Part shown: in pieces, positions 27,295 through 35,978 of the stretch | How the letters are laid out: the number at the start of each line of letters is the position of its first letter | Position numbering within the stretch: position 1 is the first letter of the stretch | Assembly: GCA_027490195.1 (NCBI GenBank) | Contig: JAIXYN010000024.1 | Span: 109,031 to 173,030 of the forward strand | Source: Verrucomicrobiaceae bacterium | GTDB lineage: Bacteria > Verrucomicrobiota > Verrucomicrobiia > Verrucomicrobiales > Verrucomicrobiaceae | Length of the DNA stretch: 64,000 nucleotides | Direction: 5' to 3' | Translations under genes and position numbers: made by a program | The notes under the pieces: model-generated | What the model was told of the DNA's origin: nothing | What the model saw: the letters and a program-made list of their open reading frames with translations, nothing else | Database searches by the model: none

Positions 27295-28923
27295 TCACGG
27301 CCTCAATTCCACCGCCTTATAGCAGCGATGCTCCAGCAAGGAGGGGAGCAGGCCTTTAACCTCCGTGCGCATCAGATACGAATGCGTGTACCAATACACT
27401 GGCAGCATGGGGGCCTCATTGAGCAAAATAGTTTCCGCTTCGCTCATGAGTTTTAGGCGTTTGGCGGCGTCGCCTTCCTGAAAGCTTTGATGGATCAGTT
27501 CGTCGTAGGGTCTGCTGCCCCAGCCGGTGTTGTTGTTGCCGTCGCCAGTCTGCCAGATGGAGAGGAACGTTGAGGGATCGAGATAGTCACCCACCCAGCC
27601 AAATCGGGCGATTTGATAATCAAACCTGCGCTGGGATTCGAGATACACGCCCCAGTCCTGATTCAGCACCCCGGCAGGAATGTGGAGATGCTCTTTCCAC
27701 ATGGCCTGCACCGCCTCGGCGAGCGCGCGATGTGACTCGCTGGTGTTGATCAGGATGTCGAACGGGGGAAATCCTTTGCCATCGGGAAAGCCAGCTTCGG
27801 CCAGGAGCCGTCGTGCTTCAGCGGGGTCGAAGCGCATGATATTGGGGACATGGTAGTCAGGATTGCAACCTGGCGGAGTAAGGCCTGTGGCGGGCTGCTG
27901 ACCGGCGCGGAGAATGTTCCGTGTGATGCTCTCACGATCGATCGCCAAGGCAAGCGCACGACGTACCAGCGGATTGTCGAACGGCTTTTTCTTGGTGTTG
28001 CAGCGGTACATGTAAACGCTGAGCAGCGGATCATTGTGATAGTAGGGTGACTTGCTCTCGCGATAAGCGGGGATCTTGGACAGTGGCATTGTCAGTGTCA
28101 CGTGGAGTTGGCCGTCGTTAAAGGCGAGTTCCTCGGTGGTGTCGCTGGAGATGGGGAGGAAGACGATGCCGTTGAGCTTCACGGCGGCGGCGTCCCAGTA
28201 GTGCGGATTCCGTTCGACTTCCAGGGCCTGATTGACCTGCCAGCTTTTGAGTTTGAAAGGGCCGTTGCAGACCATATTCGCTGGGCGTGTCCAGCGAGTG
28301 TTGCGGTCGGTCATCTTGCCAAATTTTTCAATGGCCTGCTTTGGCACAGGAAACCACGAGTAGTGCTTGAGCATGCTCGGCAGATAAGGCGCGGGTCCTT
28401 TCAGCGTGATCTGCAGTGTGAGCGGATCTAGCGCTTTCACCCCGACCATGGAGAAGTCCTTGATCTTGCCGGTGTGATATTCTTCGGCATTGAGCATCGG
28501 GTAGAGCATGCTCGCATAATCAGCTCCAAGCTGCGCAGTGAGCATGCGCTGGTAAGCGTAGAGGAAATCATCAGCAGTCACAGGCGTGCCATCACTCCAT
28601 CTCCCCTGAGGTTGGAGCTTGAAGGTCCAGATAGTGAAATTTTCGGCGCTCCATGAGACGGCGGCCCCGGGTGCGTCCCCATCAGGATTGGCAGGTGCCG
28701 GGGCGATGAGGCCCTCGAAGAGCGCATGAAAAATCATATGCTCTGGCTGACCACTGGCGAGCTGAGGATCAAGTGTGGCGGGTTCGCTGCCGTTGCCGGC
28801 CAGCAAAATGCCAGCACGATTCGCTGCCTCGACACGCGTGGGCCGATGAGTGCGGACGTGATGGAACCACGCGATGCCGCCGAGGCAGACGGCGAGAATG
28901 AGGAAACGAAAAAGCCAACGCAT
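27295..28923 (-). CDS. oppA: Oligopeptide ABC transporter substrate-binding protein (OppA-like)
   Basis: A family-5 extracellular solute-binding protein of about 540 residues: NGSEPATLDPQLASGQPEHM at the start of the mature domain, the WSDGTPVTADDFLYAYQRML signature and VRRALALAIDRESI in the C-terminal lobe. The N-terminus is a hydrophobic signal or anchor (MRWLFRFLILAVCLGGIAW); the cysteine in it lacks a good lipobox (Val at -1). The ATG at 28923 was preferred to an in-frame start at 28950. It lies on the same strand as oppBC, separated by a small secreted gene. Confidence 0.9.
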   Translation of the reverse strand: MRWLFRFLILAVCLGGIAWFHHVRTHRPTRVEAANRAGILLAGNGSEPATLDPQLASGQPEHMIFHALFEGLIAPAPANPDGDAPGAAVSWSAENFTIWTFKLQPQGRWSDGTPVTADDFLYAYQRMLTAQLGADYASMLYPMLNAEEYHTGKIKDFSMVGVKALDPLTLQITLKGPAPYLPSMLKHYSWFPVPKQAIEKFGKMTDRNTRWTRPANMVCNGPFKLKSWQVNQALEVERNPHYWDAAAVKLNGIVFLPISSDTTEELAFNDGQLHVTLTMPLSKIPAYRESKSPYYHNDPLLSVYMYRCNTKKKPFDNPLVRRALALAIDRESITRNILRAGQQPATGLTPPGCNPDYHVPNIMRFDPAEARRLLAEAGFPDGKGFPPFDILINTSESHRALAEAVQAMWKEHLHIPAGVLNQDWGVYLESQRRFDYQIARFGWVGDYLDPSTFLSIWQTGDGNNNTGWGSRPYDELIHQSFQEGDAAKRLKLMSEAETILLNEAPMLPVYWYTHSYLMRTEVKGLLPSLLEHRCYKAVELRP

Positions 28924-28971
28924 GCACAAACATGACACGAGGCATGTCATTCATGCAACGAAGGCGTCAAC

Positions 28972-29002
28972 AAAACGGCCTCGCCGTTTACAGGCGAGGC
29001 CG
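28972..29002 (-). terminator. Rho-independent terminator of the small secreted-protein gene
   Basis: Stem CGGCCTCGCC / GGCGAGGCCG (10 bp, 28976-28985 with 28993-29002), 7-nt loop, with A4 at 28972-28975 giving a T run on the minus strand. Confidence 0.8.
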
Positions 29003-29035
29003 CGTCGGCCAGTTCTCAGTCAGTTTTCCGCGCTA

Positions 29036-29380
29036 CTACCTGCGGAAACCATGATGATGGCTGGAACCGTGTTGGTAGCCATAGCCGGTATTGCAGCCGG
29101 GGTTGAAACCACCAAAGCCAAAACTGATGCTAGGCCGAACAATGACAGGGCGCTGCACAGCACGGTAGCCGTAGCCACCCTGCACCCCCTGAGTCACCCA
29201 CCGCCCGATCGGACGTCCGCAGCCGTCGTAACCGACGATCTGGTAAACGGCGACGATGGGTGTGCCGCAGGAAGTGTAACCTACGACACGGGTTTGACCC
29301 TGGCATTCGGCCTTGGCATTGGAGGGAGCTGCAAAACCAAGAACAGCGGCTGCAGCGAGGACAGAGAAGAGTGTTTTCAT
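29036..29380 (-). CDS. Small secreted Gly/Tyr/His-rich protein, hypothetical
   Basis: A 114-residue protein with a clear signal peptide (MKTLFSVLAAAAVLGFAAPS, cleavage near NAKA). The mature part has four cysteines, the repeated phrase VVGY..CG and VGYDGCG, and a C-terminus rich in Gly, Tyr and His (GYGYQHGSSHHHGFRR). No family recognised. It lies between oppC and oppA, with its own terminator and a hairpin just before its start codon. Confidence 0.65.
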   Translation of the reverse strand: MKTLFSVLAAAAVLGFAAPSNAKAECQGQTRVVGYTSCGTPIVAVYQIVGYDGCGRPIGRWVTQGVQGGYGYRAVQRPVIVRPSISFGFGGFNPGCNTGYGYQHGSSHHHGFRR

Positions 29381-29383
29381 TGA

Positions 29384-29406
29384 AGTGTGGAATTTGTATC
29401 CACACT
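29384..29406 (-). promoter_or_regulatory. Hairpin in the leader of the small secreted-protein gene
   Basis: A perfect 7-bp inverted repeat (AGTGTGG / CCACACT, 9-nt spacer) ends 3 nt before the start codon on the minus strand. It would cover the ribosome-binding region. A second perfect palindrome, GAAAATATATTTTC, is at 29444-29457. Confidence 0.4.
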
Positions 29407-29459
29407 CTCTGACGTGACTGCTTAGAGACTATTCAGCCTGCAGGAAAATATATTTTCAC

Positions 29460-30329
29460 TTACTGCTGTGACATCGACTTGGGATCGAAGGCATCACGCA
29501 GACCATCACCCAGCAGATTCAGTGCGAGCAGCGTGGTGGAAAAAAAGATGCAAGGGTAGAGCAGCAGCCAGGGATAGCTCTCCACTGATTTAGCACCCTC
29601 CTGGATCAGTACGCCCCAGCTTGCGTCCGGTGGCTGAATGCCGAGACCGAGGAAACTCAGCGCTGCCTCCAGCAGCATGACTCCCGGCACAGTGAGACTG
29701 GCGTAGATGATGATCGGCCCCATCACATTCGGTAGTAGGTGTCGCCAGACAATGTGCCAAAACCCCGCGCCACACGCCCTCGCTGCAACGATGAACTCAA
29801 GATTCTTCAGCGCCAGCACCTGCCCGCGTACAACTCGCGCCATCGTGAGCCATTCCACCGCACCGATGGCCACAAAGATGAGCCAGAACTCTCGTCCCAC
29901 GATGGCCATGAGCAGGATGACGAAATTGATAAAGGGGAAAGCATACAGGATGTCCACGATGCGCATCATTGCCGCATCCGTCCGGCCACCGGCGAGTCCG
30001 GAGACCATGCCATAAAACACACCGATGATCGCAGCGACCGCTGTGGCGAGCAGTCCGACCTCCAGCGACACACGCCCTCCGAACAAGATGCGCGTGAGCA
30101 TGTCACGCCCCAGTGAGTCTGTGCCCAGCCAGTGATCCATGCTGGGATTCGTGGCCTTGAGTTCGAGATTCTGCTGCGACTGATCGTAAGGTGATAATGT
30201 CGGACCAATGGCACATAGCACTACCAGTGCGGCTAAAAAGCCCAGTGCCCAGGCATTCATGCGGTTCCGCATGAGTCGCTGCCACGCAGCACGCATCGGA
30301 GAAAGATTCTGGCTTGTGCTGCCGCTCAT
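29460..30329 (-). CDS. oppC: Oligopeptide ABC transporter permease (OppC/DppC-like)
   Basis: A 289-residue permease with about six membrane segments and an OppC-like cytoplasmic/periplasmic N-terminus (DHWLGTDSLGRDMLTRILFGG). The EAA loop reads AARACGAGFWHIVWRHLLPN. It overlaps oppB by 4 nt. No ATPase (OppD/F) gene lies within the window. Confidence 0.92.
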   Translation of the reverse strand: MSGSTSQNLSPMRAAWQRLMRNRMNAWALGFLAALVVLCAIGPTLSPYDQSQQNLELKATNPSMDHWLGTDSLGRDMLTRILFGGRVSLEVGLLATAVAAIIGVFYGMVSGLAGGRTDAAMMRIVDILYAFPFINFVILLMAIVGREFWLIFVAIGAVEWLTMARVVRGQVLALKNLEFIVAARACGAGFWHIVWRHLLPNVMGPIIIYASLTVPGVMLLEAALSFLGLGIQPPDASWGVLIQEGAKSVESYPWLLLYPCIFFSTTLLALNLLGDGLRDAFDPKSMSQQ

Positions 30330-31246
30330 GCTTGGAGTCGGATGCGTGGGTTGAGCGCCGCCTGCAATATGTCCACCATCAAATTGAAGCTGACGATGAG
30401 AGCGGCGTAGAAAGTGGAGAGGGCAATCGTGAGTGGGATGTCTTGGTTAATCGCTGCGGCGATGAAAAACTGACCGAGGCCAGGCAGCTGGAAAACAGTT
30501 TCCACAATGAATGAACCAGTGAGCATTCCCGCAGCGGCAGGGCCGAGGTAATTGAGCACCGGCAGGCTGGCAAGTTTCATCGCATGCAGAAACACCACCG
30601 AAGTCTCGCTTGCACCCTTAGCACGTGCGGTGCGGATGAACTCCTGCGCAAGCGTCTCTCGCAGGCTGCCGCGCGTGAGCCTCGCAATGTAGGCGCTGTA
30701 AATAATGCCCAGCGTCATCGCGGGCAGCACCCAGTCCGATTCATCAAACCAACCCGAGGCATTGAACCAGCGCAGCTTGAGGCCAAAAAGCAGCGCGATG
30801 AGCGGAGCAAGCACCATGCTGGGTGCGCAAATGCCCAGTGTGGCCGCCAACGTGCTCGAACGATCTTCCAGCGTGTTGGGCCGTAGCGCCGCGAAGGCTC
30901 CGAGCGGCACGCCCATCGCCAGCGCAATCAGCAGCGCAGCACCACCCACTGTGGCTGACACCGGAAAACCAGAGGCGATGATCTCATCTACCCCCCGTCC
31001 CTTGTAGTGCTCGGATTCTGGCAGGTTCAGCGTGGCATAGTGTTTGAACTGTAGGCCTAGCTGCACTAGCCATGGTTTGTTCCGGCCATAGTATTCGTCC
31101 TGCGCTTTCTGAGCTTCTTTGCTGATGAATCGCTCATTCCGCACTCCTCCTCCGGGAACCATTTTCGACAGCGTAAACGTGATAGTGATCACCGCGAAAA
31201 TCACGATGATGCCCTGCACGGCGCGGCTGACGATGAAGCGGATCAT
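30326..31246 (-). CDS. oppB: Oligopeptide ABC transporter permease (OppB/DppB-like)
   Basis: A 306-residue permease beginning with the conserved IRFIVSRAVQGIIVIFAVIT segment. The EAA loop reads RTARAKGASETSVVFLHAMK. Compared with classic OppB, a periplasmic insert (around GGGVRNERFISKEAQKAQDE) follows the first helix. It overlaps creatininase and oppC by 4 nt on either side. Confidence 0.92.
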   Translation of the reverse strand: MIRFIVSRAVQGIIVIFAVITITFTLSKMVPGGGVRNERFISKEAQKAQDEYYGRNKPWLVQLGLQFKHYATLNLPESEHYKGRGVDEIIASGFPVSATVGGAALLIALAMGVPLGAFAALRPNTLEDRSSTLAATLGICAPSMVLAPLIALLFGLKLRWFNASGWFDESDWVLPAMTLGIIYSAYIARLTRGSLRETLAQEFIRTARAKGASETSVVFLHAMKLASLPVLNYLGPAAAGMLTGSFIVETVFQLPGLGQFFIAAAINQDIPLTIALSTFYAALIVSFNLMVDILQAALNPRIRLQA

Positions 31247-32019
31247 TTCGATTTCTCGTAGAGATCGCTGATGTCAGCGGCAGCGAGTTCGATCAGATAA
31301 GTCGCGATCTTGGTGCCCAGCTGTTCGAAGTAGCGGCGCCCTTTCTCGGCAGTGCTGTGCTGCGGATCACCCGAACCCGTGTCATTAGTAGCCTTGCTCC
31401 AGGCTCGTTGCGCCCAGGCCCATTTTTCGTTGATCGCCTTCAGCTTCCACCGGTTGTCAGTGCCCGGGCCCCATTCCTCTTTCGGCAGCACCAGATGGGG
31501 ATGGAAGTGCAGCATGAGGCTGGTCTCACGTTCGTCGGCGTGATCACCCACAATGTTAAAGATGTCATCACCCTTCACCGCATTGAACCAGGAAACCGTG
31601 GATAGAAACATCTTCGGGTGCTTCGCCTGCAGCTCACGCAGCATCTGGCGGAAGTCATTGCCTCCATGCCCGTTGAGGATCACGAATTTCATCACACCCA
31701 CGCCTTCGAGGCTGCTGATGACATCTTCGAGCACCATCATCTGCGTGGTGGGATTCATGTTGATACAAAAGGGCACATCGAGCTGTCCCGTCTGCACACC
31801 AAAGGGCATGTTTGGCAGGATGGCCACCTTGGCTCCCGCCTCCCACGCGATGCGTCCCGCCTCGGCGGCGATGGCATCGTTCTGCAGTGAATCAGTCGCG
31901 TAGGGCAGGTGCCAGTTGTGCGCCTCCGTGGCTCCCCATGGCAGCACCGCCGCCTCATAGCGCGTGGCTTTGACGTTTTTCCAGTTCGTTTCGGCAATGA
32001 TCCAAGGTCTCGGGCTCAT
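31243..32019 (-). CDS. Creatininase family protein (creatinine amidohydrolase-like)
   Basis: A metal-dependent amidohydrolase of about 258 residues. The metal-site motifs are LPWGATEAHNWHLPYATDS near residue 25, ILNGHGGNDFRQML near 120 and DHADERETSLMLHF near 165. Family members hydrolyse creatinine or cyclic amides; some modify peptide-derived molecules. The ATG at 32019 is used because the family starts just before the WIIAETNW strand. It overlaps oppB by 4 nt, so it is the first gene of a peptide-uptake operon. Confidence 0.87.
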   Translation of the reverse strand: MSPRPWIIAETNWKNVKATRYEAAVLPWGATEAHNWHLPYATDSLQNDAIAAEAGRIAWEAGAKVAILPNMPFGVQTGQLDVPFCINMNPTTQMMVLEDVISSLEGVGVMKFVILNGHGGNDFRQMLRELQAKHPKMFLSTVSWFNAVKGDDIFNIVGDHADERETSLMLHFHPHLVLPKEEWGPGTDNRWKLKAINEKWAWAQRAWSKATNDTGSGDPQHSTAEKGRRYFEQLGTKIATYLIELAAADISDLYEKSK

Positions 32020-32025
32020 GGGCGC

Positions 32026-32053
32026 ATGTAAAAGAGGCAAACGCTGGATGCAA
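32026..32053 (-). promoter_or_regulatory. Putative promoter of the creatininase-oppBC operon
   Basis: On the minus strand TTGCAT (32053-32048) and TTACAT (32031-32026) are 16 bp apart, matching the layout seen before rpsB, dgt and hisI. Only 6 nt separate the -10-like box from the ATG, so the mRNA would be leaderless or nearly so. Confidence 0.3.
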
Positions 32054-32095
32054 CGTCCGACAAACTCGGCCACAAGGAACGTTTCTCTTCGCCCC

Positions 32096-33424
32096 ATGCT
32101 TCGCACGCTGCTTTTTCTTTCCCTGACAGCCCTTGCCTCCGCTGCCGAGATTTCCTTCTCCCGGCAGATCGCACCGATTTTGATCGATCAGTGCGTCGAG
32201 TGTCATCGCTCGGGCAAGGCCAAGGGAGGCTACCGTCTGGACATCATCGAACAGATGCTCAAGGCGGGTGACAGCAAAACCTCCCCGCTGGTGGCCAGTA
32301 AGCCGGATGAAAGCGAGCTCTACCGTCTCATCGCCACCCATGAGGAAGACGACCGCATGCCCAAGAAGGCCGATGCACTGCCCGAAAAGGAAATGAAGCT
32401 GATCCATGAGTGGATCGCGAGCGGTGCAAAAATTGACGTGGCGGATAAAAAAGCCGCCCTCCGCTCCATCGTTCCTGAACAGGAAAAAGCCCAGGCTCCA
32501 GAGAAATATCCGCACCCTTTGCCGGTCACCGCCCTCGCTCTAAATCCCACCGGCACCACGCTGGCATGCAGTGGCTATTTCGAAACAACCCTGTGGGATG
32601 CGGCCACCGGGAAACTCCAGGCCCGCATTGGCGGCATGCCCGAACGTGTTCTCGCGCTGGCCTGGATCTCCAAAACGCAACTCGCCGTCGCAGGCGGGGT
32701 CCCGGGGCGCTCGGGCGAAGTTTGGCTGGTGAATCCCATGAAGCCGACCGAACGCAAGCGTCTGGTCAGTGCACGCGACTGCCTGCTGGCCATGGTGGCC
32801 AGTCCCGATGGCAAGCTGCTGGCCTGTGGTGGCGCGGACAATCAGGTGCGTTGTTTTGAACTGCCCTCCGGTAAACTGAAATGGCAGATCGAACCCCATG
32901 CAGACTGGATCATGGGCATGGCATTCTCTCCCGACAGCCAGCATCTCGCCACCGCCAGCCGTGATCGCACGGCCAAGCGCATCGACGCTTCAAAGGGGGA
33001 AATCATGGCCACATTCACTGGCCATACCTGCGCGGTGCTCAGCGTCGCCTTCTCCCCAGACAGCAAGGAAACCATCAGCGGCGATGTTGAGGGCGAGATC
33101 CGCCGCTGGGATAGCAGCGGCGATGCGAAAAAGGACGGCACGCTCAAGCCGGGTGGCCGCACCGAAATGCTCGTGCTTGGCTTTCTGGATGCCGAGACAC
33201 CCCTAGTAGCCATGGGCAGTGGAGCGGTTGTTTCAATGGACGCGAAAGGCCGTAAGACGAAGGACCAGATCACTCGATACGAGGACCGCGTGAACGCCCT
33301 GCTGCTGCAGCGCTACGGCAAAACCGTGCGGATCATCACCGTCTGTCATGACGGCAAAGTGCGCATCCACGAAATCGGTAAGGCTCAGCCGGTGTTGCAA
33401 TTTCTCGCTTCGCCGGGATGGTAA
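32096..33424 (+). CDS. Secreted PSCyt1 cytochrome / WD40-repeat protein
   Basis: A signal peptide (MLRTLLFLSLTALASAAE) is followed by a PSCyt1-type domain with heme motif CVECH (near residue 34) and the DDRMPKK motif that carries the likely axial Met. Residues ~150-440 contain WD40 repeats, for example FSPDSQHLATASRDRTAKR and FSPDSKETISGDVEGEIRRW. This fusion is typical of planctomycetes and verrucomicrobia. The role is unknown. The ATG at 32096 was chosen for the signal peptide; the open frame runs back to 31964, into the creatininase gene. Confidence 0.88.
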   Translation: MLRTLLFLSLTALASAAEISFSRQIAPILIDQCVECHRSGKAKGGYRLDIIEQMLKAGDSKTSPLVASKPDESELYRLIATHEEDDRMPKKADALPEKEMKLIHEWIASGAKIDVADKKAALRSIVPEQEKAQAPEKYPHPLPVTALALNPTGTTLACSGYFETTLWDAATGKLQARIGGMPERVLALAWISKTQLAVAGGVPGRSGEVWLVNPMKPTERKRLVSARDCLLAMVASPDGKLLACGGADNQVRCFELPSGKLKWQIEPHADWIMGMAFSPDSQHLATASRDRTAKRIDASKGEIMATFTGHTCAVLSVAFSPDSKETISGDVEGEIRRWDSSGDAKKDGTLKPGGRTEMLVLGFLDAETPLVAMGSGAVVSMDAKGRKTKDQITRYEDRVNALLLQRYGKTVRIITVCHDGKVRIHEIGKAQPVLQFLASPGW

Positions 33425-33430
33425 TGCGTC

Positions 33431-33784
33431 ATGTTTGAAACACGCACCGCTCCTCTTGCCTCGCACTTGGTTTTTGCCTGGCGGCTGCTCAAGCATTCCA
33501 CCTTGGCGTTGCTCGTGATCGGTGTGGCGCTAGGCATCGGTATTCTGGGCTATCATTACATCGCCAGATTCAGTTGGATTGACAGCCTGTTGAACGCCTC
33601 AATGATCCTGGGTGGCATGGGGCCCATAGGTGATCTGCCAAACGATGCCGCCAAGGTTTTCGCCTCCATCTATGCCCTCTTCAGCGGCTTGGTGTTCATT
33701 TCGGTCATGGGCATCGTGCTCGCTCCGGCGGCGCATCGTGCTCTGCATTTGTTTCATCTGGAAGAGGAGGATCAAAAACCATGA
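33431..33784 (+). CDS. Small two-helix channel-like membrane protein
   Basis: A 117-residue protein with two hydrophobic segments (STLALLVIGVALGIGILGYH and VFASIYALFSGLVFISVMGI) separated by a re-entrant-like stretch, SLLNASMILGGMGPIGDLP. The layout resembles a 2TM potassium channel pore, but the selectivity filter (TVGYG) is replaced by GGMGPIGD. Function unknown. It overlaps the CoA-binding gene by 4 nt. Confidence 0.7.
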   Translation: MFETRTAPLASHLVFAWRLLKHSTLALLVIGVALGIGILGYHYIARFSWIDSLLNASMILGGMGPIGDLPNDAAKVFASIYALFSGLVFISVMGIVLAPAAHRALHLFHLEEEDQKP

Positions 33785-34149
33785 ATAAAGAAAGAGTCGT
33801 CATCATGGGCGCCAGCAACAATCCCGAGCGCTACAGCCATCGCGCCCTGCTCCTCCTTCACAAGCATGGGCATGAGGTCGTACCCGTACATCCCAAGTTT
33901 TCGGAGATTGAGGGCATCCCCGTGGTGGCGGATGTGGGCTTGATCTCGGGTCCGGTAGATACCGTGACGATGTATGTAGGCACGGCTATCTCATCAGGAA
34001 TGCAAGACAACCTGGTCGCGCTGAAGCCTGGCAGGGTCATTTTCAATCCTGGCGCTGAAAATGCTTCTTTAGCAGATGCTTTGCAAAAAGCCGGAATTGC
34101 CTGTGAGAATGCCTGCACCTTGGTGCTGCTAAATACGGGGCAGTTTTGA
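33781..34149 (+). CDS. CoA-binding domain protein (YccU-like)
   Basis: A 122-residue protein of the CoA_binding_2 family: VIMGASNNPERYSHRAL at the N-terminus, VVPVHPKFSEIEGIPVV, and FNPGAENASLADALQKAG with the C-terminal half of the Rossmann fold. It likely binds CoA or a similar nucleotide. The start ATG overlaps the upstream stop. Confidence 0.87.
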   Translation: MNKERVVIMGASNNPERYSHRALLLLHKHGHEVVPVHPKFSEIEGIPVVADVGLISGPVDTVTMYVGTAISSGMQDNLVALKPGRVIFNPGAENASLADALQKAGIACENACTLVLLNTGQF

Positions 34150-34187
34150 ACACAGTCCCCTGCCTGAAAGTCTCAAGCTTCAACGAT

Positions 34188-34382
34188 ATGCTCGAAATTC
34201 AAAAAGCCCGGATCTATGAACGCACTCGTTTGCGGGCCAGTGGCGTGGCCGATGATGAAATCGAAAGGGTGCAGCACCTGCCTTTCAAACCCGCCTTCGT
34301 GGACGGAAAACGTCGGCCAAGAGAGGTGATTGATGAGGATCAGGTGCCCACAGGTCAGTTTGCCTTCCGCAGGGAACGCTGA
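34188..34382 (+). CDS. Small hypothetical protein, charged
   Basis: A 64-residue charged protein (MLEIQKARIYERTRLRASGV and so on) with no recognised family. The ATG at 34188 was chosen; the frame can also start at a TTG overlapping the upstream stop. It probably belongs to the same transcript as the CoA-binding gene. Coding status is moderate. Confidence 0.5.
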   Translation: MLEIQKARIYERTRLRASGVADDEIERVQHLPFKPAFVDGKRRPREVIDEDQVPTGQFAFRRER

Positions 34383-34392
34383 AGCAGCGGCC

Positions 34393-34420
34393 TTGCCCGC
34401 CCGCCACGACCTGCTAGCAT
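34393..34420 (+). promoter_or_regulatory. Putative promoter of dgt
   Basis: TTGCCC (34393-34398) and TAGCAT (34415-34420) are 16 bp apart, and the start codon is 15 nt further on. The motif pair closely matches those before rpsB and hisI. Confidence 0.4.
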
Positions 34421-34435
34421 CGCGGTACCCACCGC

Positions 34436-35710
34436 ATGCCCGCGAACCGCTTTTACTCTTCCTTTGATTTCGAAACGCTCGATCCGCGCCCAGTGCATGC
34501 CGGCGAGTATCGGAGTTCCTTCCAGATCGACCGTGATCGCATCATCCACAGCAGCGCCTTCCGCCGTCTGCAAAACAAGACCCAGGTGTTCTTGTCCGGC
34601 GAATACGATTTCTACCGCACGCGGCTGACTCACAGCATTGAGGTGGCGCAGATCGGGCGCAGCATCTGCGGCTGGCTTACCCAGCAGAGTCAGTGCCTGG
34701 ATGATGAGTGCTTCATCGACTCCGATCTCGTCGAAAGCGCCTGCCTCAGCCACGACCTCGGCCACCCGCCCTTCGGCCATGCCGGTGAGCGCACGCTGCA
34801 CCATTTGATGGCACCGTACGGCGGCTTCGAGGGCAATGCGCAGACACTCCGCATTCTGACACAGACACTCTTCAGCGAAGGCCGCAGCGGCATGAACCCC
34901 ACCCGCGCTTTGCTGGACGGCGTGCTGAAATACAAAACGCTCCAAACCGAGACGCCGCAGGCGAAGAACCACTACCTTTACGACGAACAGGAACGCTGGC
35001 TCGATTTCACCCTCGGCGGCCAGGCCTTTCCGGTGGAACTCACGCCCGGCAAAGTGCGCAATGCCTTCCGCAGCATCGAGTGCCAGATCATGGACTGGGC
35101 GGATGACACCGCCTACTCGCTCAATGACATTGCCGACGGCATCCACGCCGGATTTGTCAACGTGCAGCGCCTGGAGCGCTGGGCAGAAGAGCAGGATGAC
35201 CTTACCGAAGCCGACAAAGCCGATGTGGCCTTTCTGTGCAAAGCAGTGCGTGAAAACCGCGTCGAAGGCCGCCTGAACCGCCTCATCGGTGAATGCATCC
35301 GCGCCACGAAACTCGTGCCTGCCGCGAACTTCCTCAGCCAGAGCACCCGCAGACACCAATATGCTCTGGAAATTGATCCGGTACAGCGTCGGCGCGCAGA
35401 TCTCCACAAAAAGATCGCCCTCGAACTCGTCTTCCTCAGCCCGCAGCTCCAGCAGCTCGACCACAAGGCGGACTTCATCCTCACCCGCGTCTTCGGCGTT
35501 CTCCGGGATCGTTACATCGACACCGTGCAGCCTAGAGGTCTGCATCTGATCCCAGCCGCCATTGAAAAGGAAATCCAAGCCGCCCCCGATGCACCCGCCC
35601 GCGCCCGTCTCGTCTGCGACTGGATTGCCAACATGACCGACCACTTCGCTTTCCGCACCTACCGCCGCCTCTTCGACGCCGACTTCGGCTCGATAACGGA
35701 TTTTGTGTGA
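34436..35710 (+). CDS. dgt: Deoxyguanosinetriphosphate triphosphohydrolase-like (dGTPase, HD domain)
   Basis: It hydrolyses dNTPs, releasing tripolyphosphate. The HD metal site is visible: RTRLTHSIEVAQIGRSI with the first His, then ACLSHDLGHPPFGHAGE with the HD pair. The N-terminal SSAFRRLQNKTQVFLSGE motif is typical. At 424 residues the length is right. Confidence 0.93.
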   Translation: MPANRFYSSFDFETLDPRPVHAGEYRSSFQIDRDRIIHSSAFRRLQNKTQVFLSGEYDFYRTRLTHSIEVAQIGRSICGWLTQQSQCLDDECFIDSDLVESACLSHDLGHPPFGHAGERTLHHLMAPYGGFEGNAQTLRILTQTLFSEGRSGMNPTRALLDGVLKYKTLQTETPQAKNHYLYDEQERWLDFTLGGQAFPVELTPGKVRNAFRSIECQIMDWADDTAYSLNDIADGIHAGFVNVQRLERWAEEQDDLTEADKADVAFLCKAVRENRVEGRLNRLIGECIRATKLVPAANFLSQSTRRHQYALEIDPVQRRRADLHKKIALELVFLSPQLQQLDHKADFILTRVFGVLRDRYIDTVQPRGLHLIPAAIEKEIQAAPDAPARARLVCDWIANMTDHFAFRTYRRLFDADFGSITDFV

Positions 35711-35714
35711 GTAG

Positions 35715-35972
35715 TCATCGATAGACTTCTCGGCGGTGTCCCATCGCTATCAGATAGATTTCATTTCGCCCAAGGTCGAAATCATAGATGATGCGATAAT
35801 CGCCCACGCGCAGTTTGAACTCGTCCCTGCCTTGTAGCCTGATGTGAGGATAACTTTCCAACCTGCTGCCGAGTTCGCGGATCCGGGCTTCGATGCGTTG
35901 CCTGATTGTCGTAGGCAATGAGAGATACACTTGATCAAACTCCTTGGCTTAAACCTCAGTGGCTTGATGCAT
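35715..35972 (-). pseudogene. RelE/ParE-like toxin with in-frame stop codon
   Basis: The frame starting at ATG 35972, 7 nt after the antitoxin gene, reads MHQATEV, then a TAA at 35951-35949, then AKEFDQVYLSLPTTIRQRIE and a complete RelE-like body (FKLRVGDYRIIYDFD, the conserved C-terminal RREVY). A single base change in the stop would restore a full-length protein of about 85 residues. Translation could restart at a GTG at 35930 to give 71 residues lacking the first strand. The toxin is likely inactive unless the read is wrong. Confidence 0.7.
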
Positions 35973-35978
35973 CTTCGC

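Noticed and set aside
34355..35644. Minus-strand open frame of 429 codons
   Set aside because: Antisense to dgt; the plus strand has a complete HD phosphohydrolase.
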